Below, piece by piece: positions 18,825-27,331 of a stretch of DNA of 64,000 nt. The notes beneath the pieces are model-generated. The model did no database searches. It was given only the letters and a program-made list of their open reading frames with translations, and had not been told where the DNA came from. The stretch's first letter is position 1. Each line of letters opens with the position of its first letter. Both the position numbers and the translations under genes were made by a program. This stretch comes from JAUIET01 sp039111475 (GTDB taxonomy: Bacteria; Pseudomonadota; Gammaproteobacteria; Pseudomonadales; JAUIET01): the NCBI GenBank assembly GCA_039111475.1, contig JBCCIP010000002.1, positions 62,001 to 126,000 of the forward strand. The letters run 5' to 3'.

Positions 18825-20006
18825 ATGAGCGGTGATGTTCTGGCCTCAGACAGATTGAAGGCACGCAAGTATGACCTTGGGAGAGACTGGAGCGCGTTTC
18901 CCGAGTATGAGAAGGCGGCCAAAGGGCTTCGAAACTACTGGTACCCCGTGCTCTGGTCACGCGAGCTTAAGAAAAAACCAAAAGGCATAAAACTCTGCGG
19001 CGAAAAGATAGTGCTGCATCGAGGTAAGGACGGCAAACCTCGTGCCTTGCAAGACCGCTGTCCACACCGAGGGGTAAGACTCTCGCAAGGGAAGGAGTGG
19101 TGGCCTGGTACTGTGAGCTGTCCATATCATGGTTGGACCTTCGATGTTGATACGGGCGATCTGGTTGCAGTGATCACTGATGGCCCAGAGAGTCGTATGT
19201 GCGGCAAAGCAGCGGTTAGAACCTTTCCTGCTGCTGAGCGAATTGGTTTGATATGGGTGTATGTCGGCGATCAAGAGCCGCACCCACTTGATGATCAGCT
19301 TCCGGAGGAGCTTGTAAATCCCCCCAAGTACGCCGTGGGTGGGCGAATCCAGGATCGTGGTGGTGATTGGCGCTTATATGCAGAAAACGGATTCGATGAG
19401 GGTCATGCAAAATACCTGCATCGCACATCGATCTGGCGAATCATGCAAGTAATGCCTACGTGGAACGAAATTCACATTGAAAAACACGGCCGTTGGTTGT
19501 TCCGCGTGGAGGACACTCGACATTGGGAGGCCCATTACCCAGGCCTTGGCAAATGGACCAATGAGCGCTGGTTTAAGTTTAAGCCTAAGCAACGTCAGGG
19601 CACCTTTATGGGCAATGTAGGCGGCGGCAAGATGAACGCTTACATTGAGTCCCTAGGTCTTCCAGGCTTTGCATCACTTTCTCTGCCTGGCGTTCTGCGC
19701 ATTTGCTATCCGTATTTCATGCACTACGAATTCTATGTGCCCATCGATGAGGGTGAGACTAAATATGTGGGCCTTATGGTCCATTATAAGTCCGGACTGA
19801 AGAAATGGCTTTTTTACCTGAGATATCTGCTGCAGATTCGCTGGATGTTCCACGGCAATTTTTCCGGTCAGGACCATTGGATGGTGGAAGAGACCAATGC
19901 ACCCCCTGAGCGACTCTATAGACCGGACGTCTCACTCCTTGAGTGGCGCAAGCTCTTTGCGGGTCCAAATCCGTTTCACGAAGTTAACGATGAAGAGGAA
20001 ACATAG
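18825..20006 (+). CDS. Rieske non-haem iron oxygenase, terminal component
   Basis: A 393-residue oxygenase. The Rieske ligands are CPHRG and CPYHGW at about residues 76-100. The catalytic iron motif is ENGFDEGHAKYLHR, whose spacing resembles the carbazole dioxygenase (CarAa)/vanillate-demethylase-like branch with a single subunit type. No beta subunit is present, which suits that branch. GGAGGAG before ATG 18825 is strong. With the ferredoxin (16720) and reductase (17586) it completes a three-component system. Its place upstream of ring-cleavage genes says that it makes, or leads to, a catechol. The actual substrate is unknown. Confidence 0.9.
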   Translation: MSGDVLASDRLKARKYDLGRDWSAFPEYEKAAKGLRNYWYPVLWSRELKKKPKGIKLCGEKIVLHRGKDGKPRALQDRCPHRGVRLSQGKEWWPGTVSCPYHGWTFDVDTGDLVAVITDGPESRMCGKAAVRTFPAAERIGLIWVYVGDQEPHPLDDQLPEELVNPPKYAVGGRIQDRGGDWRLYAENGFDEGHAKYLHRTSIWRIMQVMPTWNEIHIEKHGRWLFRVEDTRHWEAHYPGLGKWTNERWFKFKPKQRQGTFMGNVGGGKMNAYIESLGLPGFASLSLPGVLRICYPYFMHYEFYVPIDEGETKYVGLMVHYKSGLKKWLFYLRYLLQIRWMFHGNFSGQDHWMVEETNAPPERLYRPDVSLLEWRKLFAGPNPFHEVNDEEET

Positions 20007-20008
20007 CG

Positions 20009-20875
20009 ATGGATTTAACACCTAAGGAGCCACCACAGGGCCGTAGGGTCCTGGCGGGAAATGATGAATACCACCTTATCGAGAAAGGCGAGGGTGAGCG
20101 CACAGTAATATTTCTTCACGGCGGCGGTCCGGGCTGCACCGCGTGGTCTGATTTTGCTGTTGTATCGGACCTGTTTGCTCAGCACTATCACTGTGTAATG
20201 CCGGACCTGCTCCAATACGGGAAGTCCAGCAAGCAGACGATTACCGGACCCATGTGGGATTACCACAGCGAATCGATGGTCCGCCTGATGGACAGCCTCG
20301 ATATTCAGGTCGCCGACTTTATATGTAATTCGTGGGGCGGTCACATCGCTTTACGACTTGCATCACTTTACCCAGAACGAGTTCGGTCTAACACGATCAC
20401 TGGGTCGATGCCAGTATTCTATGGTCCGCTCTGTCCGCTGCCAGAGGGTGGTCGCCGGGGACGGAATGCGCGCGACGTCTACTACGGCGGCGAAGGTCCT
20501 ACTCAAGGCAAGATGCGCGAACTCATCGCTAGACTGGAATGGTACGACAGTACCAAAATTCCTGAGGAAACCGTCCGACTGCGCTATGAACAAAGCCTTA
20601 ATCCTGAGGAAATGGCGTTGGCTGCGAATTCGGATAATCCGCGCGGGGACTGGCAGGACCTGACGAATGAGCTAGCTAACGTCGCCTGCCCGACACTATT
20701 TTGCTGGGGCTTGCAGGATGCTTTTCTGACACCTGATTACCCAATGATGCTGTCAAGGATGGTTCAGCGCGGTCAGTTACACGTGCTCGATGCTTCCTCA
20801 CATCATTTGCAGGAAGAACGCCCCGAGCACTATTTCCACATTGTGCACGGTTTCCTCCAGCAACCGATGGACTAG
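20009..20875 (+). CDS. Alpha/beta hydrolase, BphD-like meta-cleavage-product (C-C) hydrolase
   Basis: A 288-residue alpha/beta hydrolase. The oxyanion loop HGGGPG (residues 37-42) is the signature of BphD/MhpC-type C-C hydrolases that split 2-hydroxy-6-oxo-dienoates. The nucleophile elbow reads CNSWGG with Ser108; the first Gly of the usual GNSMGG is Cys here. Asp237 (GLQDAF) and His265 (SSHHLQEE) complete the triad. It starts 2 bp after the oxygenase stop. The operon has a second hydrolase at 23221; this one keeps the full triad and is the better candidate for the ring-cleavage product. Confidence 0.85.
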   Translation: MDLTPKEPPQGRRVLAGNDEYHLIEKGEGERTVIFLHGGGPGCTAWSDFAVVSDLFAQHYHCVMPDLLQYGKSSKQTITGPMWDYHSESMVRLMDSLDIQVADFICNSWGGHIALRLASLYPERVRSNTITGSMPVFYGPLCPLPEGGRRGRNARDVYYGGEGPTQGKMRELIARLEWYDSTKIPEETVRLRYEQSLNPEEMALAANSDNPRGDWQDLTNELANVACPTLFCWGLQDAFLTPDYPMMLSRMVQRGQLHVLDASSHHLQEERPEHYFHIVHGFLQQPMD

Positions 20876-20884
20876 GAGTTCGCA

Positions 20885-21013
20885 ATGGAAACTTACAACC
20901 CTTTTCGCATTCTCAAGAATCTTTTTGTTGATTTCTTATTGAAATTCACTGGCACATTCGTTGGTGCTCCCCAAGATCATGCCGGAGAGGAAGAGCCCGA
21001 AGCGCATGGTTGA
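20885..21013 (+). CDS. Small 42-residue protein in the ring-cleavage operon
   Basis: An unrecognised 42-codon reading frame, ATG 20885 to TGA 21013. AGGAG lies six bases before the ATG, one of the best ribosome-binding sites in the operon. Residues 1-30 are hydrophobic and basic (FRILKNLFVDFLLKFTGTF) and could form an amphipathic membrane-binding helix; the tail is acidic (EEEPEAHG). The stop lies one base before the ATG of the next gene, which has no good site of its own, so coupling is likely. It could be a functional microprotein or only a leader that couples translation. Confidence 0.6.
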   Translation: METYNPFRILKNLFVDFLLKFTGTFVGAPQDHAGEEEPEAHG

Positions 21014-21014
21014 G

Positions 21015-22280
21015 ATGCAGTCTATTCCCGCCGCGATCAATGAAGCTCGTCTTGTGGAGACGCTGTCAAGTATCGTTGATATAGCATCACCAACCGGTGA
21101 AGAGGCAGCGCTGGCAAAGCACATAGTGCGTCATTTGTCAGGCTTTGGAATAAACGCCGAAACGCAGCACCTGAACAACGGTCAGGTGAATGCCATCGGT
21201 AGCATAGAAGGTAAGGGTGGCGAACAGGCAAAGAATTTGCTGCTCTATGCCCCGCTGGACACGGTGACCACCGGACAGGATTTCGAAGATCTGCCCTGGA
21301 TTGGGCCGAAATTGCGCCCTGATATGCGCGCTGAAGCGCGACATACACCTGGTCACATCGTGGGGCTGGGCGCACATAACCCAAAGGGGCACGCAGCCTG
21401 CATCATTGAGGCAGCCTGCGTGTTGAAAGAGCACGGCATAGCGCTGGCGGGAGATGTTTACCTAGCCTTCGGCGCGAGTGGTATGCCGACCGCGGGTCGT
21501 CCCGGAATGTCTGATCGTCCGGGCCATGGTGCTGGCTGCAACCATCTGTTGGCATCCCAGACCGGCATTGATGCAGCGATAGTAGCGAAATCAGGTTTCG
21601 CCGTGACTTGGGAAGAGGTCGGATTCGTCTGGATGGACGTTGTTGTAAAAGGAACCCACACCTACGTAGGCAGCATTCATTTGTTGCCCTACCGAGGTGC
21701 AATCTCAAATGCGGGCAAGCTTATCGAACGCCTTGAAGTCTATTTTGCTGATCGGGCGGAAGCACTCGCCACGGAGTGCGTTAAACCACAGGCGGTTGTG
21801 TCATTTATAGAAGCGGGCTGGGAGCGTATGCCAGCTTTCACCCCGGCAGAATGTCGTTTCCGTATCGATGTTCGCTTTGGTCCGAATCAGACAGCCGCCG
21901 AAACAGAAGCCGACATTAGACAAGTTGTTAGAGTGCTTTGCGATGAGTTGAAAATTAGCGCCGATGTGGAACTGGTGCAAGAGATACCAGCAAGTCAAAC
22001 CGACTTCGAATCGGACATCATTCAGACCGCAATCAGAACCTGGGAATTGGTGAAAGGCAAGCCGCATAGGCCTTTCAGAGAAATGTCGGGCAGTACCGAT
22101 GCAAACATCGTTCGGTCATATGGCATTCCGACGGCGCGTATGGGGCTACCAAAGGCAGACTTACCCGATCTGGACTTTCAAATGGGTATGAATTGCGTGG
22201 CCGTGAGTGATCTTCGCGATCTTACAGCAATGTTGGTGATGAGCGCCGTCTCTTATTGTGGACAAGCTGATCGTGGCTAA
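21015..22280 (+). CDS. M20-peptidase-like protein lacking the canonical metal ligands
   Basis: A 421-residue protein with the overall M20 layout: a catalytic-type domain, a lid domain after KGTHTYVGSIHLLPYRG, and a final SGSTDANIVRSYGIP segment. The zinc sites look altered. The expected HxD reads P80-L-D82. The bridging Asp of GxxDxKG is Asn122 (GAHNPKG). The Glu-Glu pair after the next strand is missing (AFGASGMPTAG). It is therefore probably not an ordinary zinc peptidase and may act on, or bind, a pathway intermediate. Start ATG 21015 depends on coupling with the small gene before it. The 3' end overlaps the next gene by 8 bp. Confidence 0.75.
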   Translation: MQSIPAAINEARLVETLSSIVDIASPTGEEAALAKHIVRHLSGFGINAETQHLNNGQVNAIGSIEGKGGEQAKNLLLYAPLDTVTTGQDFEDLPWIGPKLRPDMRAEARHTPGHIVGLGAHNPKGHAACIIEAACVLKEHGIALAGDVYLAFGASGMPTAGRPGMSDRPGHGAGCNHLLASQTGIDAAIVAKSGFAVTWEEVGFVWMDVVVKGTHTYVGSIHLLPYRGAISNAGKLIERLEVYFADRAEALATECVKPQAVVSFIEAGWERMPAFTPAECRFRIDVRFGPNQTAAETEADIRQVVRVLCDELKISADVELVQEIPASQTDFESDIIQTAIRTWELVKGKPHRPFREMSGSTDANIVRSYGIPTARMGLPKADLPDLDFQMGMNCVAVSDLRDLTAMLVMSAVSYCGQADRG

Positions 22281-23208
22281 TATTGTTATGGGTATAGGTG
22301 CCTCCCACACCACGCTGATGAACACCCAATGGGACAAAGTTGACCATATGGAAGAGGCGCATACCTTTCGGAAGGCATTATATACAGCCTCCGAAGAGCT
22401 GCATGCCATGCAACCTGACGCGGTGGTTGTTGTTGGATCAAATCACTTTCGTGGCCATTGGCTTGACCTCATGCCGGCATTTACTATTGGCCTGGATGAA
22501 ATAGTTTCCAGCGGAGAGCACGGTACGCCCTCCGGCCAACAATTAGGTGCGCCTGACATCGCGCTGGATCTTGCAAATCGCCTCGTAGAGGCAAAGTTCG
22601 ACATCGCCTTTTCAACACGCCTGAGTATCGATCACGGTATCAGCCACGCGATTCAATACCTCACACGTGAAAACGGCCTACCGCTCATTCCTGTAATGAT
22701 CAACTGCTTTGCGCCGCCATTACCAAGGCTTAGCCGTTGCCTCGATTTAGGGGGGGCGATTAAGTATGCCGTAGAGTCGATGCCGGACGAAATGTCCATT
22801 GCTGTTGTTGCCAGCGGAGGGTTATCACACCAGCTTCCATTCCCTGACTGGCGTAAACCGGAGAGCGACAACGATGCCTTCTTAGTGGATTCTTGGAAGA
22901 ATGGGAGGGGTGACTGGGAACGCTACGAAAAGCGACGGCGAGCAATCATCGTCAATGCGCCACCTCAGCTTAATCAAGCGTTTGATAAGGAACTCCTTGA
23001 CGCGTTTAGCCGTGGTAAAACCGAAGAATGGATTTCAGGTATCTCAGACAGCGATCTTCCTCAGCTGGCTGGCAATGGCGCCAACGAAATCCGCAATTGG
23101 CTTGTGATGCACGCTGCGCTTAATTTTGCACCCGGAAAAATACTTGCCTACTCCCCGATTCCAAACTGGTTGACAGGGATGGGCGTCTTTACATGCAACC
23201 CTCAATAA
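22273..23208 (+). CDS. Class III extradiol ring-cleavage dioxygenase, MhpB-like
   Basis: A 311-residue LigB-family dioxygenase that resembles 2,3-dihydroxyphenylpropionate 1,2-dioxygenase (MhpB) along its length. Shared blocks include GASHTT near the N-terminus, VVVGSNHF, SIDHGISHAIQYL, PVMINCFAPPLP and VVASGGLSHQLP. Fe(II) ligands come from the N-terminal histidines and a later Glu. It would open a catechol next to its hydroxyls, giving a 2-hydroxy-6-oxo acid. The GTG at 22273 gives the family-like start MANIVMGIGASH; GTG 22258 or ATG 22288 are alternatives, and none has a clear ribosome-binding site. Confidence 0.88.
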   Translation: MANIVMGIGASHTTLMNTQWDKVDHMEEAHTFRKALYTASEELHAMQPDAVVVVGSNHFRGHWLDLMPAFTIGLDEIVSSGEHGTPSGQQLGAPDIALDLANRLVEAKFDIAFSTRLSIDHGISHAIQYLTRENGLPLIPVMINCFAPPLPRLSRCLDLGGAIKYAVESMPDEMSIAVVASGGLSHQLPFPDWRKPESDNDAFLVDSWKNGRGDWERYEKRRRAIIVNAPPQLNQAFDKELLDAFSRGKTEEWISGISDSDLPQLAGNGANEIRNWLVMHAALNFAPGKILAYSPIPNWLTGMGVFTCNPQ

Positions 23209-23220
23209 CTGGAGTTAATT

Positions 23221-24081
23221 ATGTCAATCTGGACGGATCTACTCGGCCTCGAATTCTCGGTGAAAATGGTCGATGCCAAGGGCGTGAAGACCCGAGCACT
23301 TGTCGCTGGAGACGGCGACGACGTGCTTTTTTTGCATGGCACCAGCGGCCATCTTGAGGCCTTCTCTCGCAATTTCGAATCGCATGTGAACGCTGGCTTT
23401 CGCTGCCATGCGATTGACGCGCTTGGCCATGGCTTGACGGACAAGCCGGACTATCCGTACGAAGTTCCCCGCTATGTAGAACACGTGATCAACTATATGG
23501 ACGCTATGGGCATTGACAAGGCGCACCTGGCTGGAGAATCTTTGGGCGGCTGGACGGCCGCCATTCTGACCGTCAATCATCCTGAGCGAGTGCGTTCATT
23601 GCAGTTGATTGCGGCCGGCGGCACCGTAGCAAATCCTGAGATTATGGAGCGCATCCAGAAGAGTACAACCAAAGCAGTGATGGAAGACGATATTGATCTG
23701 ACGCGAAAGCGCTTACATCTGCTGATGCACAACCCCGATCGCGATGTTTCAGAGGAGCTGGTGGAGACCCGACACCGCATCTATCACCAGCCGGAGTTTC
23801 AACGGAATATCCACAACCTGTTAACTTTGCAGAATATGGAAACGCGCCAGCGAAACCTCATGCGGCCGGAGCAATTGAATAGCATCAAAGTGCCAACACT
23901 TGTGGTGTGGGGGCGCAATAACCCTTTCGGCGAGGTGCCCGAGGCACAGAAGATGCATGATGATATTCCTGGCTCGCGCCTTGAGCTGTTCGAAGAGTGC
24001 GGACACTGGCCGCAGCACGAACGCGCCGATCTCTACAATCCCTTAGCGATTGCATTCCTCACGGAAAACAGCGGTTCGTAA
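23221..24081 (+). CDS. Alpha/beta hydrolase, MhpC/DmpD-like, with Asn at the acid position
   Basis: A 286-residue alpha/beta hydrolase. The nucleophile elbow is GESLGG with Ser107, and the catalytic His is H262 in ECGHWPQHERAD, very like MhpC. The acid position, Asp in the MhpC motif WGRNDRF, reads Asn234 in WGRNNPF. Another acidic residue may take over (Glu238 is close by), or the protein may have lost hydrolase activity. Residues after the oxyanion loop are HGTSGH rather than HGGGPG. It starts 12 bp after the dioxygenase. Since a second hydrolase is in the operon, the two may handle different steps. Confidence 0.82.
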   Translation: MSIWTDLLGLEFSVKMVDAKGVKTRALVAGDGDDVLFLHGTSGHLEAFSRNFESHVNAGFRCHAIDALGHGLTDKPDYPYEVPRYVEHVINYMDAMGIDKAHLAGESLGGWTAAILTVNHPERVRSLQLIAAGGTVANPEIMERIQKSTTKAVMEDDIDLTRKRLHLLMHNPDRDVSEELVETRHRIYHQPEFQRNIHNLLTLQNMETRQRNLMRPEQLNSIKVPTLVVWGRNNPFGEVPEAQKMHDDIPGSRLELFEECGHWPQHERADLYNPLAIAFLTENSGS

Positions 24082-24096
24082 CCGCGATAATTGCTC

Positions 24097-24873
24097 ATGT
24101 TGTCGTATGAAGAAATGGCAGTGCAGCTGCGAACCGCCTACGGTGGTGCCACGATCGAACCTTTGCGTCAGGGCTTGGCATCCGACGATATAGACGGTGC
24201 CTACGCTGTGCAAGAGATCAACACGCGGTATTGGGTGGAGAATGGCCGTACTGCGATTGGTCGCAAAATTGGTCTCACTTCTACCGCCGTGCAAAAACAA
24301 CTGGGTGTGGAGCAGCCAGATTTTGGAGTGCTATTTGAGGATATGCGGATTGAAGATGGTGGGACGATCCTTGCTGGTCGGCTCGCACAACCCAAGGCTG
24401 AAGCCGAGATCGCCTTGGTACTTGGGCGTGATTTGCTGTCGGAGCGGTGTACAGCTGATGAGGTTGCGAACGCCGTGGAATACGCGATTTGTGCCATCGA
24501 AATCGTAGACAGTCGTATCAGCGATTGGAGGATAAGCTTCGCTGACACTGTCGCTGACAATGGCTCATCCGGGATGTTCGTACTTGGAAGTGATCACGTG
24601 CCGCTCAACGATCTCGATTTGTACAGCTGCGGGATGGTCATGGAAAGGAACGGTGAGATTGTGTCGCTGGGTGCAGGTGCCGCTTGTCTGGGTCATCCCC
24701 TGAACGCTACAGCCTGGCTAGCGCGTACATCAGTACAATTCGGTCAACCCCTACGGTCGGGTGACATAATTCTGACGGGGGCTCTAGGTCCAATGGTGGC
24801 CCTCCAACCTGGCGATCATTTTAAGGCCATCGTTGGTGGAATTGGCCGGTGCTCCTTCCGGTACGAGGCATGA
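24097..24873 (+). CDS. mhpD: 2-oxopent-4-enoate hydratase (MhpD-like)
   Basis: A 258-residue member of the 2-keto-4-pentenoate hydratase family of the fumarylacetoacetate hydrolase fold. IGRKIGLTS and the acidic metal-site pattern around AEAEIALVLGRDL and AIEIVDSRI are typical. It adds water to 2-hydroxypenta-2,4-dienoate to give 4-hydroxy-2-oxovalerate. ATG 24097 is chosen over TTG 24091. It is followed directly by the dehydrogenase and aldolase that finish the lower meta pathway, which makes the role secure. Confidence 0.92.
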   Translation: MLSYEEMAVQLRTAYGGATIEPLRQGLASDDIDGAYAVQEINTRYWVENGRTAIGRKIGLTSTAVQKQLGVEQPDFGVLFEDMRIEDGGTILAGRLAQPKAEAEIALVLGRDLLSERCTADEVANAVEYAICAIEIVDSRISDWRISFADTVADNGSSGMFVLGSDHVPLNDLDLYSCGMVMERNGEIVSLGAGAACLGHPLNATAWLARTSVQFGQPLRSGDIILTGALGPMVALQPGDHFKAIVGGIGRCSFRYEA

Positions 24874-24876
24874 ACC

Positions 24877-25785
24877 ATGGGTAGAAAAATCAAGGCTGCC
24901 ATCATTGGTCCGGGAAACATAGGCACCGATCTGCTGATGAAGGCCGCTAGAAGCAATGTTATCGAGCCCGTGTGGATGGTGGGAGTGGATCCTGAATCAC
25001 CGGGGCTGGCTCGCGCCAATGCGCTAGGCCTGAAAACCACCTCAGAGGGTGTGGATGGTTTGGTTCCCGCCATGAAAGAAGACGAAGTGCAGATTGTTTT
25101 CGACGCTACGTCTGCCTATGTTCATGCAGACAACAGTCGCAAGGTCAATGGGCAGGGTGCGGTAATGATTGATCTGACGCCCGCAGCCATCGGCCCTTTT
25201 TGTGTGCCGCCGGTGAATCTCGACGAAGCAGTTTCACGCAAAGCCATGAACGTAAACATGGTCACCTGTGGTGGCCAGGCAACCATTCCGTTGGTGGCGG
25301 CCGTTAGCCGTGTACAGGAGGTAAGCTATGGCGAAATTATTGCAACCGTCAGCTCGAAGTCCGCGGGACCTGGTACGCGCAAGAACATAGATGAATTCAC
25401 ACGCACCACCGCTAACGGGATAGAGGTGTGCGGTGGGGCGCATCAAGGTAAGGCCATTATCATTATTAACCCTGCGGAACCGCCAATGTATATGCGCGAC
25501 ACCGTACATTGCCTGACTCAGCGGGATCCTGATAGAGGTGCGATAACCCAGTCGATACAAGACATGATCGTCGAAGTTCAAAAGTACGTCCCTGGATACA
25601 CGCTTAAGAACGGGCCTGTGTTTGATGGCAAGCGCGTATCTATCTATGTAGAAGTCGAAGGTCTGGGCGATTTCCTACCTAAGTACGCGGGTAACCTCGA
25701 TATTATGACCGCCGCGAGCCTACGCACCGCTGAACTGTACAGTGAGAGAATGCTTGCCGGTAAATTCAAGCCTCTGGCTTTATAA
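24877..25785 (+). CDS. mhpF: Acetaldehyde dehydrogenase (acylating), MhpF/DmpF-like
   Basis: A 302-residue acylating acetaldehyde dehydrogenase. It has the NAD-binding IIGPGNIGTDLL at the N-terminus, the catalytic cysteine in VTCGGQATIP near residue 130, and the family block SSKSAGPGTRKNIDEFT. It converts acetaldehyde, or propanal, with CoA and NAD+ to the acyl-CoA. In known systems it forms a complex with the aldolase encoded next, channelling the aldehyde. It starts 3 bp after mhpD. Length and motifs are normal. Confidence 0.94.
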   Translation: MGRKIKAAIIGPGNIGTDLLMKAARSNVIEPVWMVGVDPESPGLARANALGLKTTSEGVDGLVPAMKEDEVQIVFDATSAYVHADNSRKVNGQGAVMIDLTPAAIGPFCVPPVNLDEAVSRKAMNVNMVTCGGQATIPLVAAVSRVQEVSYGEIIATVSSKSAGPGTRKNIDEFTRTTANGIEVCGGAHQGKAIIIINPAEPPMYMRDTVHCLTQRDPDRGAITQSIQDMIVEVQKYVPGYTLKNGPVFDGKRVSIYVEVEGLGDFLPKYAGNLDIMTAASLRTAELYSERMLAGKFKPLAL

Positions 25786-25798
25786 CAAGGGGACTGGC

Positions 25799-26824
25799 AT
25801 GGAAGTATCGGGAAGAAAAGTAATTGTTCATGACATGTGTTTACGTGATGGCATGCACCCTAAGCAGCACCAGATCAGTGTTGACTGCATGGTTCGGGTT
25901 GCTTCTGCGATGGATGACGCCGGTGTACCGCTGATCGAGGTGACACATGGCGATGGCCTTGGTGGTGCGTCAGTTAACTATGGATTTCCTGCCGCTTCCG
26001 ATGAAGAGTATCTAACGGCCGTAAGCAAAGTGATGAAGCGCGCTAAAGTCTCTGCGCTACTGCTGCCTGGTATTGGGACCGTCGACCACCTGAAGATGGC
26101 TGTGGATTGTGGGGTTTCGTGCATTCGGGTAGCTACCCACTGTTCCGAGGCCGATGTAGCCGAGCAGCATCTGAATCTGGCGAGCGGTATCGATGACCTT
26201 GATGCCGTTGGCTTTCTGATGATGGCACATATGTTGGAACCCGACGCGTTGGTAGAGCAATTGATCCTCATGGAAAGCTACGGTGCAAACTGCGTTTACA
26301 TCACCGATTCGGCGGGTTATATGCTGCCCGAAGACGTCACTGCAAGAATTAGCCTTGCAAGGGAAGCACTGATGCCCCAGACAGAAATCGGTTTTCACGG
26401 TCATCACAACCTTGGGATGGGCATTGCCAACAGCATCGCAGCAATTGCGGCAGGTGCTGACCGAATTGATGGCTCTGTCGCGGGGCTCGGCGCAGGCGCA
26501 GGCAACACGCCCCTAGAGGTGCTTATCGCCGTGTGTCAGCGCATGGGCATTGAGACGGGTGTTGATCTGTTTCGAGTGATGGACGTGGCGGAGGACTTAA
26601 TAGTGCCAATGATGGATCACCCGATACGTATTGATCGTGATGCGCTGACGCTCGGTTACGCGGGCGTCTATTCAAGTTTCTTGCTCTTTGCCAAGCGCAG
26701 TGCTGAGAAGTATGGCGTGTCCAGTCGCGAGATTCTCATTGAGCTTGGGCGTCGCGGCACTGTAGGCGGACAGGAAGATATGATTGAAGACCTTGCTTTG
26801 GATATGCAAAAAAGACTGAACTAA
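25799..26824 (+). CDS. mhpE: 4-hydroxy-2-oxovalerate aldolase, MhpE/DmpG-like
   Basis: A 341-residue class II aldolase of the HMG-CoA-lyase-like TIM-barrel family. The active-site motif RDGMHPKQHQ at about residues 16-25 has the catalytic Arg, Asp and His, and GFHGHHNLGMGIANS carries the metal-binding histidines. It splits 4-hydroxy-2-oxovalerate to pyruvate and acetaldehyde, which passes to MhpF. ATG 25799 with AAGGGGA upstream is chosen over an earlier in-frame start inside mhpF. This ends the core of the meta-cleavage operon. Confidence 0.94.
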   Translation: MEVSGRKVIVHDMCLRDGMHPKQHQISVDCMVRVASAMDDAGVPLIEVTHGDGLGGASVNYGFPAASDEEYLTAVSKVMKRAKVSALLLPGIGTVDHLKMAVDCGVSCIRVATHCSEADVAEQHLNLASGIDDLDAVGFLMMAHMLEPDALVEQLILMESYGANCVYITDSAGYMLPEDVTARISLAREALMPQTEIGFHGHHNLGMGIANSIAAIAAGADRIDGSVAGLGAGAGNTPLEVLIAVCQRMGIETGVDLFRVMDVAEDLIVPMMDHPIRIDRDALTLGYAGVYSSFLLFAKRSAEKYGVSSREILIELGRRGTVGGQEDMIEDLALDMQKRLN

Positions 26825-26876
26825 CGAAATCACTTATTGGTTTAATTACATCTGGTAGATACAGGAGATACTAAAG

Positions 26877-27248
26877 ATGACTGTTGAAAATAGAATTGCA
26901 GCCGTTGTGCAGAAATATCTGGACGGAGTTGCGCGCGATGACGGCGAGTTGGTGTGTTCGGCTTTTCATTCAGGTGCCGTTATGACCGGTCACTTCAACG
27001 GAGAGTATCTTGTGGTACCCAACGCGGGGCAATTTATCGCTGACTTTATGGACAATTCTCCTCCAATTTCTGAAAGCAGCCCAAATCTGACATCCAGCAT
27101 AGATTCCATTGAGGTGGCCGGCACCATGGCCCGCGTAGCGGTATCAGAGAACGGACTGGAAGGGGCCGACTTCACAACGTATTTCAATCTTCATGAAGTC
27201 GATGGTGAGTGGTGTATCGCCACAAAAGCGACCTACGCGCATGCATAG
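26877..27248 (+). CDS. NTF2-like/SnoaL-type small protein
   Basis: A 123-residue NTF2-like protein, probably of the lumazine-binding-like (DUF4440/Lumazine_bd_2) group. The pattern is an N-terminal helix pair (VVQKYLDGVARDDGELVCSAFHSGAVM), then beta strands ending in EVDGEWCIATKATY. The fold serves as isomerase, dehydratase or simple binding pocket. A good GGAG before ATG 26877 suggests efficient translation. It lies 52 bp after the aldolase and could belong to the operon. I cannot assign a reaction. Confidence 0.7.
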   Translation: MTVENRIAAVVQKYLDGVARDDGELVCSAFHSGAVMTGHFNGEYLVVPNAGQFIADFMDNSPPISESSPNLTSSIDSIEVAGTMARVAVSENGLEGADFTTYFNLHEVDGEWCIATKATYAHA

Positions 27249-27331
27249 ATGGGGTCGACGAGGTTGTCACTAATGCAAGCTCAAATGACTGACTATTTAT
27301 GTCACCGGGGTTTCAATAACTTTCAAACTAA

